In this document: positions 1 through 9,102 of the stretch, piece by piece | Numbering within the stretch: position 1 is the first letter of the stretch | Layout: the number at the start of each line of letters is the position of its first letter | Origin: Carboxylicivirga litoralis | GTDB lineage: Bacteria; Bacteroidota; Bacteroidia; Bacteroidales; Marinilabiliaceae | Length of the DNA: 64,000 nt | NCBI RefSeq assembly: GCF_025499605.1 | Contig: NZ_JAFMVC010000007.1 | Location: forward strand, 146,218-210,217 | Direction of reading: 5' to 3' | The notes under the pieces: model-generated | The model's input: the letters and a program-made list of their open reading frames with translations, nothing else | The model's database searches: none | Told to the model about the DNA's origin: nothing | Program-made: the position numbers and the translations under genes

Positions 1-130
1 TGTAGTTTTGCATTAAGAAGTGTTCTTTTATTGAGTAATAATTATGGACCGATGCTCATTAGTCATTTGCAATGACAACAGTAACTATAGAGATAAAACA
101 CCTTTGTCCACCTAAAAAACCAGCTTAGCT

Positions 131-388
131 TTATCGCTTCACAACATTATAGCCCAATTCAATTATGCTTTCGAGGGTTTGTCGTGCCGTTGACCGATCA
201 TAGTCTTTTTCTAATTCCGAAAGTTCATCGTATGGCACCATGCAAGGCGTTTGTTTACGTTCATCGTTGCGTTCAGGCCCGTATGACCAGCCTTCGGCTT
301 TACGTTTTTCCATCCAGCGAATATGTACTTGTTCAGCCAGTTTCTCAATTAATTGTCGGGGTAGTTTGTTCATTATTCTTAAGCTCAT
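131..388 (-). CDS. Stand-alone RyR-domain protein, 85 aa
   Basis: Nearly the whole protein is one RyR repeat (the ryanodine-receptor fold also found in bacteria). It shows the pattern HIRWMEKRKAEGWSYGPERN near residues 22-41, then a VPYDELSELEKDYDR segment. The RyR domain at the end of the upstream gene has the matching elements (HKRWYAHKVLSGYQYGP, then IPYADLDEATKKYDR). The ATG overlaps the stop codon of that gene by one base (TAATG), so the two are surely co-transcribed and translationally coupled. No signal peptide or membrane segment. In eukaryotic receptors these repeats are regulatory and surface-exposed; the function in bacteria is not established. Family assignment is confident, role unknown. 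Confidence 0.85.
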   Translation of the reverse strand: MSLRIMNKLPRQLIEKLAEQVHIRWMEKRKAEGWSYGPERNDERKQTPCMVPYDELSELEKDYDRSTARQTLESIIELGYNVVKR

Positions 389-2067
389 TAGTTCTTCATC
401 AACTTCGGAATAGCAGTAATTATATCTCTGTCATATTTCTTGGTTGCTTCATCAAGATCGGCATACGGTATCAGGTATTCGTTGGTCTTATCTTCTACAC
501 TGGATACAGGGCCATATTGATAACCACTCAGTACCTTGTGTGCATACCAACGTTTGTGTTCCATCTCAGCTAATAATTCCATTACCTCAGGCTGTGACTC
601 TTCTAAAGTAGGAATTTGCTCTATAGCTCTATCTACGTCCCTATTTAAAGCCCTTAACTTCACATAGATATGATCAGCCGGTTCCCGATTAGCATCCTGC
701 CCAACACTATCCAGATTATACCATAATTGTTGAGCCTCTCTAGCATCTTCAATACCATGATAACCTGCATTTATTTTTAATGCTATCATATCCAGTTCTT
801 CCGACAACAAAGCTTCGTGGGTAAAAGACTCTTCGATAACGTTAAACTTATGAATATTTAGCTTATTTAATTCTTTGACATTATACCACTTACTCAAAAC
901 ACCTTCAGGGTTGTTTAACGTTAATACTGTATCAAGCTGATCTTTGCTTTTGATACGTGACAGGCGATTTAACACACTAATGGCTGTTTCATCGTTTTCG
1001 CACATTAAATAGGCAACCGAAAAAGCCTGTTGATGATGTATTTTTTCAAAGTTCTCTTCATTAAACAACACTAAATCTTCACAAAACACATCTTCAATAT
1101 CAATCAGTTGCTTTAGCGAACGAATACCTTGATATAGGCGAGCACTTCTCTTTTCATTATCATGAAAAATAGTCACCTTCACTTTTTTCAAATTAGCATA
1201 ATGACCTATGCGTGCCAGACGAATAACCATACTTTGAGCCAGCTTACCTGAACCAATGATAGCCACATGCACTTGTTCTGAATCTACATTAACAGGTTTA
1301 AATACATCAGGAGAATACTTGTTAAAGATCATGCGCGATGCCCGTTCATTGCTGGCAATAAATCGAAAATTATAATTTCCCTTACCAACATCTTTAATTT
1401 GCTTCAGAAACTGTAATTCGTTTAATTCATTCAGCTTAATCCCGTCTGCAACGTGTGTATATAAAGTTTGATTATCAACCTTACTTTTATCCACTAAAAA
1501 GTGAGATATTGACATTGCTTTTGATATATTATCATCATCATTCTCATCCAAAAAAACAAAAGCCTTGGCTTTATGAGCGGCAATCTGTTTTAGAAAAGTT
1601 TTAGAATTAATATCTCCTTCAACAATTGCAGCGCCCAGCTTTTCAACAGGATCATAGCGATGAGGATCTTCTACATCTGAGATGATTACAACCTTTTCTC
1701 CTTGTTTCAGTAAATCTTTTATCAAATAGCGAGAACGTTCATTGAGGGAGGCTATAATGATATGGCCTTTCTTTCGAAAAAGGAAAAAATCGCGAAACTC
1801 TCGTCTTATAAAATGCAGAATAGTAATTGTTGCCGCTGCAATAAGCGTTAGCGGAGCCATCCAACGAGCAATATCAAGTAGAATGGGTAGTTTAAAATCA
1901 TCATTTGATTCCATGGCGAATAGCTTCATTGCCGTAAAAAACAAATCACTACCATGATAATCAATATTATTCTGATAATATAAAGCTCGCAATCCCCATA
2001 CGCCCATGACAAAAGAGGCAAAACCCAGGAAACCAATAATCCACCAGGTTAGATTTTTTTTCTTCAT
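388..2067 (-). CDS. Channel-like membrane protein with two Rossmann (TrkA/RCK-like) domains and a C-terminal RyR domain
   Basis: 559 aa. Two membrane segments (about residues 8-30 and 66-87) flank a short loop containing a hydrophobic stretch (residues 41-52) where a K+ channel would carry its pore helix, but no TVGYG-type filter is present. A first Rossmann-like domain follows (about 100-250, starting GHIIIASLNERS, without a clean GxGxxG). A second begins near 267 (VHVAIIGSGKLAQSM). The last 60 residues are an RyR repeat (KRWYAHKVLSGYQYGP, then IPYADLDEATKKYDRD). The TM-loop-TM-RCK order resembles MthK-type channels, but conduction is only an inference. Followed without a gap by a second RyR protein (ends at 131). 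It may be a nucleotide-sensing ion-transport regulator or defence/stress sensor; the sequence does not decide. Confidence 0.8.
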   Translation of the reverse strand: MKKKNLTWWIIGFLGFASFVMGVWGLRALYYQNNIDYHGSDLFFTAMKLFAMESNDDFKLPILLDIARWMAPLTLIAAATITILHFIRREFRDFFLFRKKGHIIIASLNERSRYLIKDLLKQGEKVVIISDVEDPHRYDPVEKLGAAIVEGDINSKTFLKQIAAHKAKAFVFLDENDDDNISKAMSISHFLVDKSKVDNQTLYTHVADGIKLNELNELQFLKQIKDVGKGNYNFRFIASNERASRMIFNKYSPDVFKPVNVDSEQVHVAIIGSGKLAQSMVIRLARIGHYANLKKVKVTIFHDNEKRSARLYQGIRSLKQLIDIEDVFCEDLVLFNEENFEKIHHQQAFSVAYLMCENDETAISVLNRLSRIKSKDQLDTVLTLNNPEGVLSKWYNVKELNKLNIHKFNVIEESFTHEALLSEELDMIALKINAGYHGIEDAREAQQLWYNLDSVGQDANREPADHIYVKLRALNRDVDRAIEQIPTLEESQPEVMELLAEMEHKRWYAHKVLSGYQYGPVSSVEDKTNEYLIPYADLDEATKKYDRDIITAIPKLMKN

Positions 2068-2243
2068 TATTTTGAGTTGGTCTGATAAAACGGAAACTAA
2101 AATACCAAATTATTACCACCACGAATAAAAAAACTCAAAAATTGTCATCAAAAATCTAACTAAAATCATAAAATATCACTTCTCATCGGTTATCAGCACC
2201 TCTATAAGATAACCTCTATATATCAAGTCAACTCAGCCTCTTT

Positions 2244-4448
2244 TTACTTATCCACCTCCTCTTTAAGGTTCGTAAACTTCTGCGTCAACTGATAAGAATA
2301 GCCCGGATAATCATAAATAGGAATACGCTGCTCGGTTTCGCCAATAGAATAGCCCCAGATGCTTCTGTAATCTTCGAAATCTTCTCCCAAATCTTCTATC
2401 TGACGCTGATATTCACTAATCGATTTCGATTCTATAATTATCACCTTGTCCATTTGTTTCATGGCAGGGCTATGGTTTCGGGTATGATCCAGTTCAAACT
2501 CGAGGATGCGTCGCCCATAGCGGGTAATCCCTATAGTGCGAAACGTCAAGCTCTTACCTACACCTGGCAGGTTGAGCACATTTCGGTCGGTACCTAAAAA
2601 TGGCAACCCACTCTCTTGCATCAACTTTGCCATCTCCTCTTCTATGGCACTGGCATTATTAGGAAACTCCTTGATAGCAGAATAATACTTCGTTGGAATT
2701 TTACCAATCACCTTTTCTTCCATCTGTTCCTGCACAGCTCGCTCATTGGTGGCAAAATTGAAGCTATTTTCCATATAGCCTTTAACGCTGAAAGTGTAGT
2801 AATTGATAACACCAATCCCATTCAGTACCTTTCGTAGCTTGGCGGCATGACCACGACGCGATGCTGCAGTTGTAAAAACATGCTGGTTGGTCACTGTCCA
2901 GCCTGCTTCATTCAACTGTTTAATAGCTCTGCGCGCTTCTGGTGTGACTTCCATAGGTGATTCAAAATGGGTTTGCATAAAAAATTGCTGAATCCCAATT
3001 TTGGAAGCTTTGGTTTTGAAATCACCTAATATCCTCACTAAATCAGATGTAATGCGCTGTGGCATATACACCGGCAAACGGCTACCCAGTCGAACGCGTA
3101 CTATTTGTGCATACTTTTCACCTTCAGGGCGGCTTTTGTTGGCTTCAAGCTTATTGGCAGCCATCTGGTAAACCCTGTCCAGTATCTTTTGCAAGGAATG
3201 ATCAGAACTCATCAAAGCATCTCCGCCAGTTATCAATATATCGCGCAACTGCGCATCTTTTTCAAAATATTCTAATAGATTATCTAGTTTCTCATCCCAG
3301 GTCTGCTTGGGCTTCAATTTGTCCAGGTTAAAATTCAGGTTCCCTCTCTGAAAATCGTACATGCGCTGGCACGAAGCACACAAACCACCACATGCGCGTC
3401 CCATGGTATCGGGAATCAGAATGGCTACTTCGGGATAACGCCGATGAATATTGTGCTCGCTTGGCAAATACCAGCCAGCGGCATTGGGTTCGCCCGGTTT
3501 CACGATATCCTCTTTTTCCCAGGCCACAATGTTACCATATTCATCAATCAATTTCTGGCTGTAAATAACATAATGACGGATAGCCAAATCGGCACCTACA
3601 GCAAAATAAGGCACCCGCACATGTAATAAAGACAAATAATAAGGATTAACAAAAAACGGGATACCTTTAGCCTCAGCTTCATATAAAACCTTCATGGTAT
3701 CAGGGTCGAGCGAATTGTCGAGCATTTCGTTTAACAAATCTGGCGAACGCACTGCAAAGCGTAAATGAAAGCGATGGTCTTCCCACCAGTCCAATGCCTG
3801 CAGGTATTTTTGCTCTTTTGATAAGCCCTCAGGGAAAACAAAGCGACTATTACTCATCTCACCGGAATCAATCAAACGGATGATAATTTTTAAAATGCGC
3901 TCCTTGTTTTCCTCACGCAGCTTAACAATTCTTGGGTCAAGGCCAGAGCTCCATCGTTCCATCCATTGCTCCACTTGTTCTTTGGATGGAATCGTTCGCT
4001 TGTATTCACCTCTGAATTGCTTGAAGAGCATCAGCATATCTTTAAAGAAAAAGGGCTTGGCTCCTCCAGTTCCGTTAGTTACAGCCAGCCAAATCAGGTG
4101 AATAGGATTGCTGATGGCCTTTTCACCCCGCAGATTCAAATCTTCAAACTCCCGGCCTGCATTATCGATATAATCCAATATGCGGATGGCTGCAAAATCT
4201 TTCCAGCTCAGTTTCTCAAAGGCTTCTCTTCCGTGTACTTCTCGTTTATAAAAACGATAAGCATCCGGATTCTTTTTGATTTCATCCAACACCCAATTGC
4301 GCACGCCCACTAATACTTCAGTTTCATTTCTGGCATTTCGCATTATCTCTTCCAGAATAGGATTTTCATGCAATAGCTGACGAAGCAACATATGTGATTT
4401 AACAGTAATAGCGATGTGATCGAGTTGATGATTAGCTGATAATAGCAT
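2244..4448 (-). CDS. KamA-family radical SAM protein (lysine 2,3-aminomutase-like), long form
   Basis: 734 aa, much longer than classical lysine 2,3-aminomutase (about 420 aa). The radical SAM cluster motif is C353-x3-C357-x2-C360 (RACGGLCASC). After it come ILITGGDALMSS, the GGD element typical of the fold, and RVRLGSRLPVYMPQRIT, which resembles the KamA/EpmB region. About 340 residues precede the radical SAM core and form an N-terminal extension of unknown function. Known family members move an amino group using SAM, a [4Fe-4S] cluster and PLP. Whether this one acts on free lysine, another amino acid or a protein is not clear. No other lysine-fermentation gene (kamDE, kdd, kce, kal) is adjacent. 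Confidence 0.8.
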   Translation of the reverse strand: MLLSANHQLDHIAITVKSHMLLRQLLHENPILEEIMRNARNETEVLVGVRNWVLDEIKKNPDAYRFYKREVHGREAFEKLSWKDFAAIRILDYIDNAGREFEDLNLRGEKAISNPIHLIWLAVTNGTGGAKPFFFKDMLMLFKQFRGEYKRTIPSKEQVEQWMERWSSGLDPRIVKLREENKERILKIIIRLIDSGEMSNSRFVFPEGLSKEQKYLQALDWWEDHRFHLRFAVRSPDLLNEMLDNSLDPDTMKVLYEAEAKGIPFFVNPYYLSLLHVRVPYFAVGADLAIRHYVIYSQKLIDEYGNIVAWEKEDIVKPGEPNAAGWYLPSEHNIHRRYPEVAILIPDTMGRACGGLCASCQRMYDFQRGNLNFNLDKLKPKQTWDEKLDNLLEYFEKDAQLRDILITGGDALMSSDHSLQKILDRVYQMAANKLEANKSRPEGEKYAQIVRVRLGSRLPVYMPQRITSDLVRILGDFKTKASKIGIQQFFMQTHFESPMEVTPEARRAIKQLNEAGWTVTNQHVFTTAASRRGHAAKLRKVLNGIGVINYYTFSVKGYMENSFNFATNERAVQEQMEEKVIGKIPTKYYSAIKEFPNNASAIEEEMAKLMQESGLPFLGTDRNVLNLPGVGKSLTFRTIGITRYGRRILEFELDHTRNHSPAMKQMDKVIIIESKSISEYQRQIEDLGEDFEDYRSIWGYSIGETEQRIPIYDYPGYSYQLTQKFTNLKEEVDK

Positions 4449-4619
4449 AGCACAGAGGATTTACAGAATTAACCATAATTAAAGATACGGGATTTATGGG
4501 TCATCCTAAAGTAAATTACTGGAAATGAACTTCAGAGCATATCTCCTACTGGAATACTATTGGCAAAAAAGCTTACAAGAGAACCTGCCAGCTATAGAAT
4601 GTAGATTATTCCCGGACTT

Positions 4620-5417
4620 TTACAATGGAATATTAACCTCTATCTCCTTGCGCTCTTTATTCTTATCTACAAAGCGTTTTTTGGTAATCATATACATCAA
4701 GCCACTGAATTGGCGCGCTCCGTATGGACATACATCAATACAGCGTGTACAAGAGATGCACGCTTCTCTATCGGTTTTTTTAGGGTTGCTGGCATCAATT
4801 GCACCAACCGGGCAAGCCTGCACACAGCGTCCACAGAAATTGCAATCAGCATTGGCTTTGACTACTGGTGGAACAACGCCCTGTGCCCTGCTTGATATAC
4901 TGCTATCTAATTTAAATACACCACCATTCATCAGGCGCGAGTGCATCACACTCTTTTTGCCAAACTGCTGGGCATTCTCCAAATCTCTGGCATCGGGTCG
5001 CCCTTTGCCCAACTCGGGAAATAAGGAGTGACGCGACACAAAGGCACCTGAACTAATTGGAACAAACCCAGCTTTAACACAAATGTTACTTAACTCGCTC
5101 AGCGTATTTTCGTAATGACAGTTACCATAAGCACAAGCCACAATTGCACGAGCCCCATTACCTTTAATCTGAGAGATATATTGAGCGGCTAATTCAGGAA
5201 CACGACCAGAGAAGGCTGGCACACCAACTACTACAATATCTGATGAAGTCAATTCTATTGGGTGGTGCAAGCCCTGGGTAATATCATGGACCATGAACTC
5301 ACCTGATATACCGCTGGCAATTGCTTCAACAATTTTCTTGGTGGATCGGGCCGGGCTAAAATAGATAGCATGAACTTTTTTGTTAGCCAATTCTACGGTT
5401 TCTATACGCTGTAACAT
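4620..5417 (-). CDS. EFR1-family ferredoxin (flavodoxin-like fold plus 2x[4Fe-4S])
   Basis: 265 aa. The N-terminal half (residues 13-165) has a flavodoxin-like pattern (HAIYFSPARSTKKIV, then VVVGVPAFSGRVPELAAQY). The C-terminal half carries two cysteine clusters, C192-x2-C195-x2-C198-x3-CP202 and C220-x2-C223-x2-C226-x3-CP230, each binding a [4Fe-4S] cluster. This arrangement defines the EFR1 family of electron carriers or reductases common in anaerobes. It probably acts in the cytosol; partner unknown. Monocistronic by spacing (171 bp and 239 bp to its neighbours). Confidence 0.85.
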   Translation of the reverse strand: MLQRIETVELANKKVHAIYFSPARSTKKIVEAIASGISGEFMVHDITQGLHHPIELTSSDIVVVGVPAFSGRVPELAAQYISQIKGNGARAIVACAYGNCHYENTLSELSNICVKAGFVPISSGAFVSRHSLFPELGKGRPDARDLENAQQFGKKSVMHSRLMNGGVFKLDSSISSRAQGVVPPVVKANADCNFCGRCVQACPVGAIDASNPKKTDREACISCTRCIDVCPYGARQFSGLMYMITKKRFVDKNKERKEIEVNIPL

Positions 5418-5656
5418 GGGTCTTGTCTATCAGCTGCTAAACAGCTGTGATATTTGACAGCAAAATTATTGGATAATAGCCCCTTAGAAATTGATGAAAG
5501 TCATGCTTTTATTATGTTGCGCAACAGATTCAGTTAAAAGTGTTTAAAAGATGGATTTTTGTGTGGAGTTGGTGAATGGGTTAACTGTAGAACTGATAAA
5601 TTGAAACAGGAGAAACATCTTACTATAAATAGAGATCCCTTACATCATATATCTCT

Positions 5657-6046
5657 TTACTCTACCTCTAAAAAGGTTTTGATCGCCCCAAGGTAATAGT
5701 CGTTCCAGCCTTCCACGATATCTTCATAAGCTTCATCAGGAATATTCGTATGCAATAAATCAATTTGCACTTTAGAGCCTCCCTGCGAAAAAAACTTTAA
5801 GGTAACGATAGATGGCTCATCCTGTTCGCCAAAATACCACTCTTGTACAATCTTTTTCTCTTCCTCTACTTCCAAAACACGGCCGGCAATATCACCTTCC
5901 CAAAGTGAGAACTCAGAATTAGGTTCCTTGCTCATCACTGCCGGATAACCACTCCACAATTCAATGGTGAATGGATTGATAAAGGCAGCAAAAGCATCCT
6001 CCATCTCAGCTTTTACTTTGATGCGCGTTTTAAAGTCTTTGTACAT
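5657..6046 (-). CDS. SRPBCC (AHSA1/START-like) domain protein
   Basis: 129 aa. The order is typical of the Aha1/START-like SRPBCC fold: FKTRIKVKAEMEDAFAAFIN at the start, FTIELWSGYPAVMS, then EFSLWEGDIAGRVLEVEEEK, VQEWYFG and a C-terminal helix (EDIVEGWNDYYLGAIKTFLE). Such proteins bind a small hydrophobic ligand or assist Hsp90-like partners, but the sequence does not name a ligand. Spaced from both neighbours. Confidence 0.8.
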   Translation of the reverse strand: MYKDFKTRIKVKAEMEDAFAAFINPFTIELWSGYPAVMSKEPNSEFSLWEGDIAGRVLEVEEEKKIVQEWYFGEQDEPSIVTLKFFSQGGSKVQIDLLHTNIPDEAYEDIVEGWNDYYLGAIKTFLEVE

Positions 6047-6049
6047 GGC

Positions 6050-6420
6050 TTATTCTTTTCAGCAAAGAAAGGGAAAAATGACGAATTGTTAAACTGAAAA
6101 ATCGTCGAATCGGTGAACTGATAAACTGAATTTATACTGGATACTTTTTCGGATTTCGAACTTACTACTTTGGACTTATAAAATTGTTGAAAAGATTATG
6201 AGTTGAGAAGTTGGACAAGAAACCCAAAACAAGATTAACTGGGAAACTGTAAAATTGAAGAATTGTTAAGCTGTAAAACCGAGAAACTGTTAATTTGTTG
6301 ATGTGTTAATTGGCTGAACTGGGAACCGAAAACTGGGAACTCGAAACACTTCAATCAAAAAAGAACCTGCAACAAACTGCTGCAAGCTCCTATGTCCAAA
6401 CCCGACCTGATTGTAATATT
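6050..6420. repeat. Gene-free spacer with low-complexity 'aactg(t)aaattg' repeats
   Basis: This 374-bp spacer between the coiled-coil gene and the SRPBCC gene has no plausible ORF. From about 6080 to 6340 it is made of degenerate, loosely tandem units of the kind TTGTTAAACTG / AAACTGTAAAATTG / GAGAAACTGTTAATTTG. The units vary in length and there is no fixed period. Similar intergenic low-complexity stretches are frequent in Bacteroidota. No promoter could be placed with confidence. Confidence 0.6.
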
Positions 6421-6792
6421 TTAAATGCCCAATGCCTTTGTTAAATCGGTCACCCGATTAAAATGAACTTTAGAGATGTCTTCCATCTTGGCTCTTAACT
6501 CTTCATGATCTCGATAATACTGATGTTTTTGAGTAATGGGAAAATCCTTGTTATAGAACTGTAATTCGTTCTCTTGCACCTTTATTCGGTTCGCCAATTT
6601 ATTAAGCTGTTCAGTATGCTCATCCAGCACCATCAATTCAACCGTGTTCAGCTCAACAATGTTTTGCTCATGCTTCACTTCATTATTTCTATCCTTCAAT
6701 ATATCAATCTCTTTCACAAATAGCGCCAGGCGATTTTTCCAAAGCTTATATTCAAAATCAAGATCGATTAAGTTGATATTACCCCCTTTCAT
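6421..6792 (-). CDS. Hypothetical small coiled-coil protein
   Basis: 123 aa, not recognised. It is rich in charged residues and leucine with heptad-like spacing across residues 15-75 (for example ELMVLDEHTEQLNKLANRI), which suggests an antiparallel coiled coil. No signal peptide, membrane segment or cysteine motif. The start is ATG at 6792. It lies downstream of bioD beyond a hairpin and is probably transcribed separately. Coding is likely because the ORF is clean and its composition matches its neighbours. Confidence 0.6.
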   Translation of the reverse strand: MKGGNINLIDLDFEYKLWKNRLALFVKEIDILKDRNNEVKHEQNIVELNTVELMVLDEHTEQLNKLANRIKVQENELQFYNKDFPITQKHQYYRDHEELRAKMEDISKVHFNRVTDLTKALGI

Positions 6793-6908
6793 AGTGTTCG
6801 GTTTTAATCATTAGCATTAAAAAGTTAAGGAAAAAGAAAGAGAAATGCACGATTGAACACTGAAATTCGAGAAATTCTGTTTTAAAAGGGAGTTCAGGTT
6901 ATTAGAGT

Positions 6909-6941
6909 ACAGATGTCATCGCTTCAAGCGATAACATCTGT
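6909..6941. terminator. Strong hairpin after the biotin operon
   Basis: A 33-bp inverted repeat: arm ACAGATGT, one mismatch, ATCGCTT, a one-base loop, then the complementary arms. It lies 16 bp past the bioD stop. There is no clear U-tract on the minus strand, so it may be an RNA-stabilising end or a weak terminator rather than a canonical intrinsic terminator. Confidence 0.5.
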
Positions 6942-6956
6942 GGAGCTCTCTCTGTT

Positions 6957-7640
6957 TTATTCGATAAACCAGCCTTTCAACTGCAGTTTAACAGCTGTAG
7001 TATTAGCTTCTACGATTGGCACTTCGCCCCATAAAGCATTCGGAAAGTAACTATTCAGGCAGCGCTTCAGAACCCCGGCCGAATCTTCTGTTATTTCTGG
7101 AGCAGTAATCGGATAATGATTGTAAATGACTCCGTACAAAGGAATGTTTCTGTTCTTCATGACTTCTAATGTAAGCAGCGTGTGATTAATAGAGCCCAGT
7201 CGTCCGGATGTCACTAAAATAACCGGAAAGTTATGCTTCTGGATATAATCCACCAGCATCAACTCATAATTTATCGGGACCATTAAACCTCCAACACCTT
7301 CAAGTAAAACTGTTTCATACTGCTGTTCAATGGTGACAATCGCTTTATCTAATTGCTCTTTCTCAATCTGAGTCCCTTCCATTTCGGCTGCCAAATGCGG
7401 ACTGGCAGGGAATTGAAATACATAAGGACAAGTTAGTCCTTGCTTATCTTCAGGCAACAAATCCAACCCCATCAAACGGCGGTGCACTTCAATATCTTCT
7501 GAAACGGTATCACAGCCCGTTTGCGATAGCTTCATTGTTATAACTTCTTGTTGCTGATCCTTTAAATATTTAGCCAACAATCCGGTAACAAAGGTTTTGC
7601 CGGCGTCAGTATCAATTGCTGTAATAAAATAAGTCGCCAT
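6957..7640 (-). CDS. bioD: Dethiobiotin synthetase BioD
   Basis: 227 aa, normal family length. ATP-dependent carboxylation and ring closure of 7,8-diaminopelargonate to dethiobiotin. The P-loop is AIDTDAGKTFVTG (residues 8-20), followed by KLSQTGCD, VLLEGVGGLMVPI (catalytic Glu/Gly region) and VTSGRLGSINHTLLT. Last gene of the bioBAFGCD operon. Its ATG shares one base with the bioC stop. Confidence 0.97.
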   Translation of the reverse strand: MATYFITAIDTDAGKTFVTGLLAKYLKDQQQEVITMKLSQTGCDTVSEDIEVHRRLMGLDLLPEDKQGLTCPYVFQFPASPHLAAEMEGTQIEKEQLDKAIVTIEQQYETVLLEGVGGLMVPINYELMLVDYIQKHNFPVILVTSGRLGSINHTLLTLEVMKNRNIPLYGVIYNHYPITAPEITEDSAGVLKRCLNSYFPNALWGEVPIVEANTTAVKLQLKGWFIE

Positions 7641-8428
7641 TATTTCTTTTTAAAAATCATTAAATAAGGATGGTAAGTAAGTGGATAGCCCTCAAGTTGA
7701 GCATACTTTTCGTAAGCTACTTCAAAAGCCTGCATTTTACCTTTGTTCCACTGACAGTTCGTAACACCGTTAACACCCGTGTAACGCATATGCTTTAATA
7801 TATCCATCGGCTTTTCAAACCACAACTGTTCTTGCCACTGCTCAAATTTCAAGAGCTCAAAATCACCTGCAGCCTCAATTATCTCTTCTATCGACTGATA
7901 AACAATTCCATTACCTGTAATATTCTTTACCTCTCGATAATTACCTGGGCCAAAGGACGATATCACCAAGTAACCATCCGGTTTTAAAATAGACGAAAGT
8001 TTGGAGAAAAACACCTGAAGCTGCAATACCCACTGGATGGTTGCCCCCGACCAGATACTATCCATCTGTTTAGGAAACTTTAAGTGCTCGGCATCCCCTG
8101 CTAAAAAAGTGTATTTAGAAACCTTGTTGTTTACGATAGCCTCAATCGTGCTACTCACCCCATCCACCAGATCGTTACCTATATAAGTATCAGGTGCGAA
8201 TTCATTCATCATTTCGCGAGTGAGCAATCCTGTGCCACAGCCAATTTCAAGACTATTTTGCTGATACTTCGGCAATACATCCTTAGCCATTTCCACCAGC
8301 CGAACTGCCATCTGCACTTGCACTTTGGCGTGAGCATCGTAGGTGGAAACAGCTGATCCAAAGCGTTTTTTCAATAAAGCCTTATCAACCGTCTTTAATT
8401 CTCTTACTGTCTCTGTTGCTACTTGCAT
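7640..8428 (-). CDS. bioC: Malonyl-ACP O-methyltransferase BioC
   Basis: 262 aa. A class I SAM methyltransferase with motif I LEIGCGTGLLTREM and the N-terminal BioC signature KKRFGSAVSTYDAHAKVQVQMA. It methylates malonyl-ACP so that the fatty-acid machinery can elongate it to pimeloyl-ACP methyl ester. Its partner esterase in this operon is BioG (8434-9102), a pairing typical of Bacteroidota. Ends one base inside bioD. Confidence 0.95.
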   Translation of the reverse strand: MQVATETVRELKTVDKALLKKRFGSAVSTYDAHAKVQVQMAVRLVEMAKDVLPKYQQNSLEIGCGTGLLTREMMNEFAPDTYIGNDLVDGVSSTIEAIVNNKVSKYTFLAGDAEHLKFPKQMDSIWSGATIQWVLQLQVFFSKLSSILKPDGYLVISSFGPGNYREVKNITGNGIVYQSIEEIIEAAGDFELLKFEQWQEQLWFEKPMDILKHMRYTGVNGVTNCQWNKGKMQAFEVAYEKYAQLEGYPLTYHPYLMIFKKK

Positions 8429-8433
8429 AATTT

Positions 8434-9102
8434 TTAAGATAAGTTGATAATGTCATACCAATTACTGAAATCATAAAAACAAAAATGGCCGCCTGACACT
8501 TTAACTACATCAGCTTTACCTTCCCAATAGCTAAGCTGGTTGGATGCCGAAAAAATCAAATCACTACGACCTATAACAGCAGTATTATAGAAATCGTCTT
8601 TTAACTTCTGAACCTTAAAATGCTGAAGTAATAAAAACAACTCGTTCTTTACCTCATCGAAACCGCGTTGAGGCTTATTATCAACAAACTGTTTCCAATG
8701 GCTTTTATCCGAAAACATACGACGCTGAAACTTTTCTAAATTTTTATCATTTAAACCGGATAGCGTTCCCAGGGCAATTGGCGCCGGAATACCAAATTCT
8801 TTATCAACAGGTTGTAAAGTGCCGTTTATCGCGATGGTATGCCGCAACGTTTCTTTTAATGGATACAATGCTACCTGCGCCACCCAAACACCAAAAGACC
8901 AGGCTACAACCGATATTTTCTGATAAACTTCCATAAACTCGAACACCTCCTCCGGCATGGTTAAGTCACGATAATCATTCAACATCAACACATCACATTC
9001 TCCACTCTTCAAAGGAGAAAAAGGATACTCATCACAACTCCATCCATTAAAAAAGAGGATGAGATGGTGCGAATTCTTCTTATGCAACCAACTATATTTC
9101 AT
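8434..9102 (-). CDS. bioG: Pimeloyl-ACP methyl ester esterase BioG (DUF452)
   Basis: 222 aa. An alpha/beta-hydrolase of the BioG/DUF452 type. It has an early oxyanion element LILFFNGWSCDEYPF and the nucleophile elbow AWSFGVWVAQ (Ser in the W-S-F-G context); the likely catalytic His is in SGGHFCFYD near the C-terminus. It releases pimeloyl-ACP from its methyl ester and ends the BioC shunt, replacing BioH. Lies 5 bp upstream of bioC and is overlapped 11 bp by bioF. Confidence 0.93.
   Translation of the reverse strand: MKYSWLHKKNSHHLILFFNGWSCDEYPFSPLKSGECDVLMLNDYRDLTMPEEVFEFMEVYQKISVVAWSFGVWVAQVALYPLKETLRHTIAINGTLQPVDKEFGIPAPIALGTLSGLNDKNLEKFQRRMFSDKSHWKQFVDNKPQRGFDEVKNELFLLLQHFKVQKLKDDFYNTAVIGRSDLIFSASNQLSYWEGKADVVKVSGGHFCFYDFSNWYDIINLS

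Noticed and set aside
184..573. Plus-strand 129-codon frame
   Set aside because: It is antisense to two well-supported RyR-domain genes and encodes no recognisable pattern.
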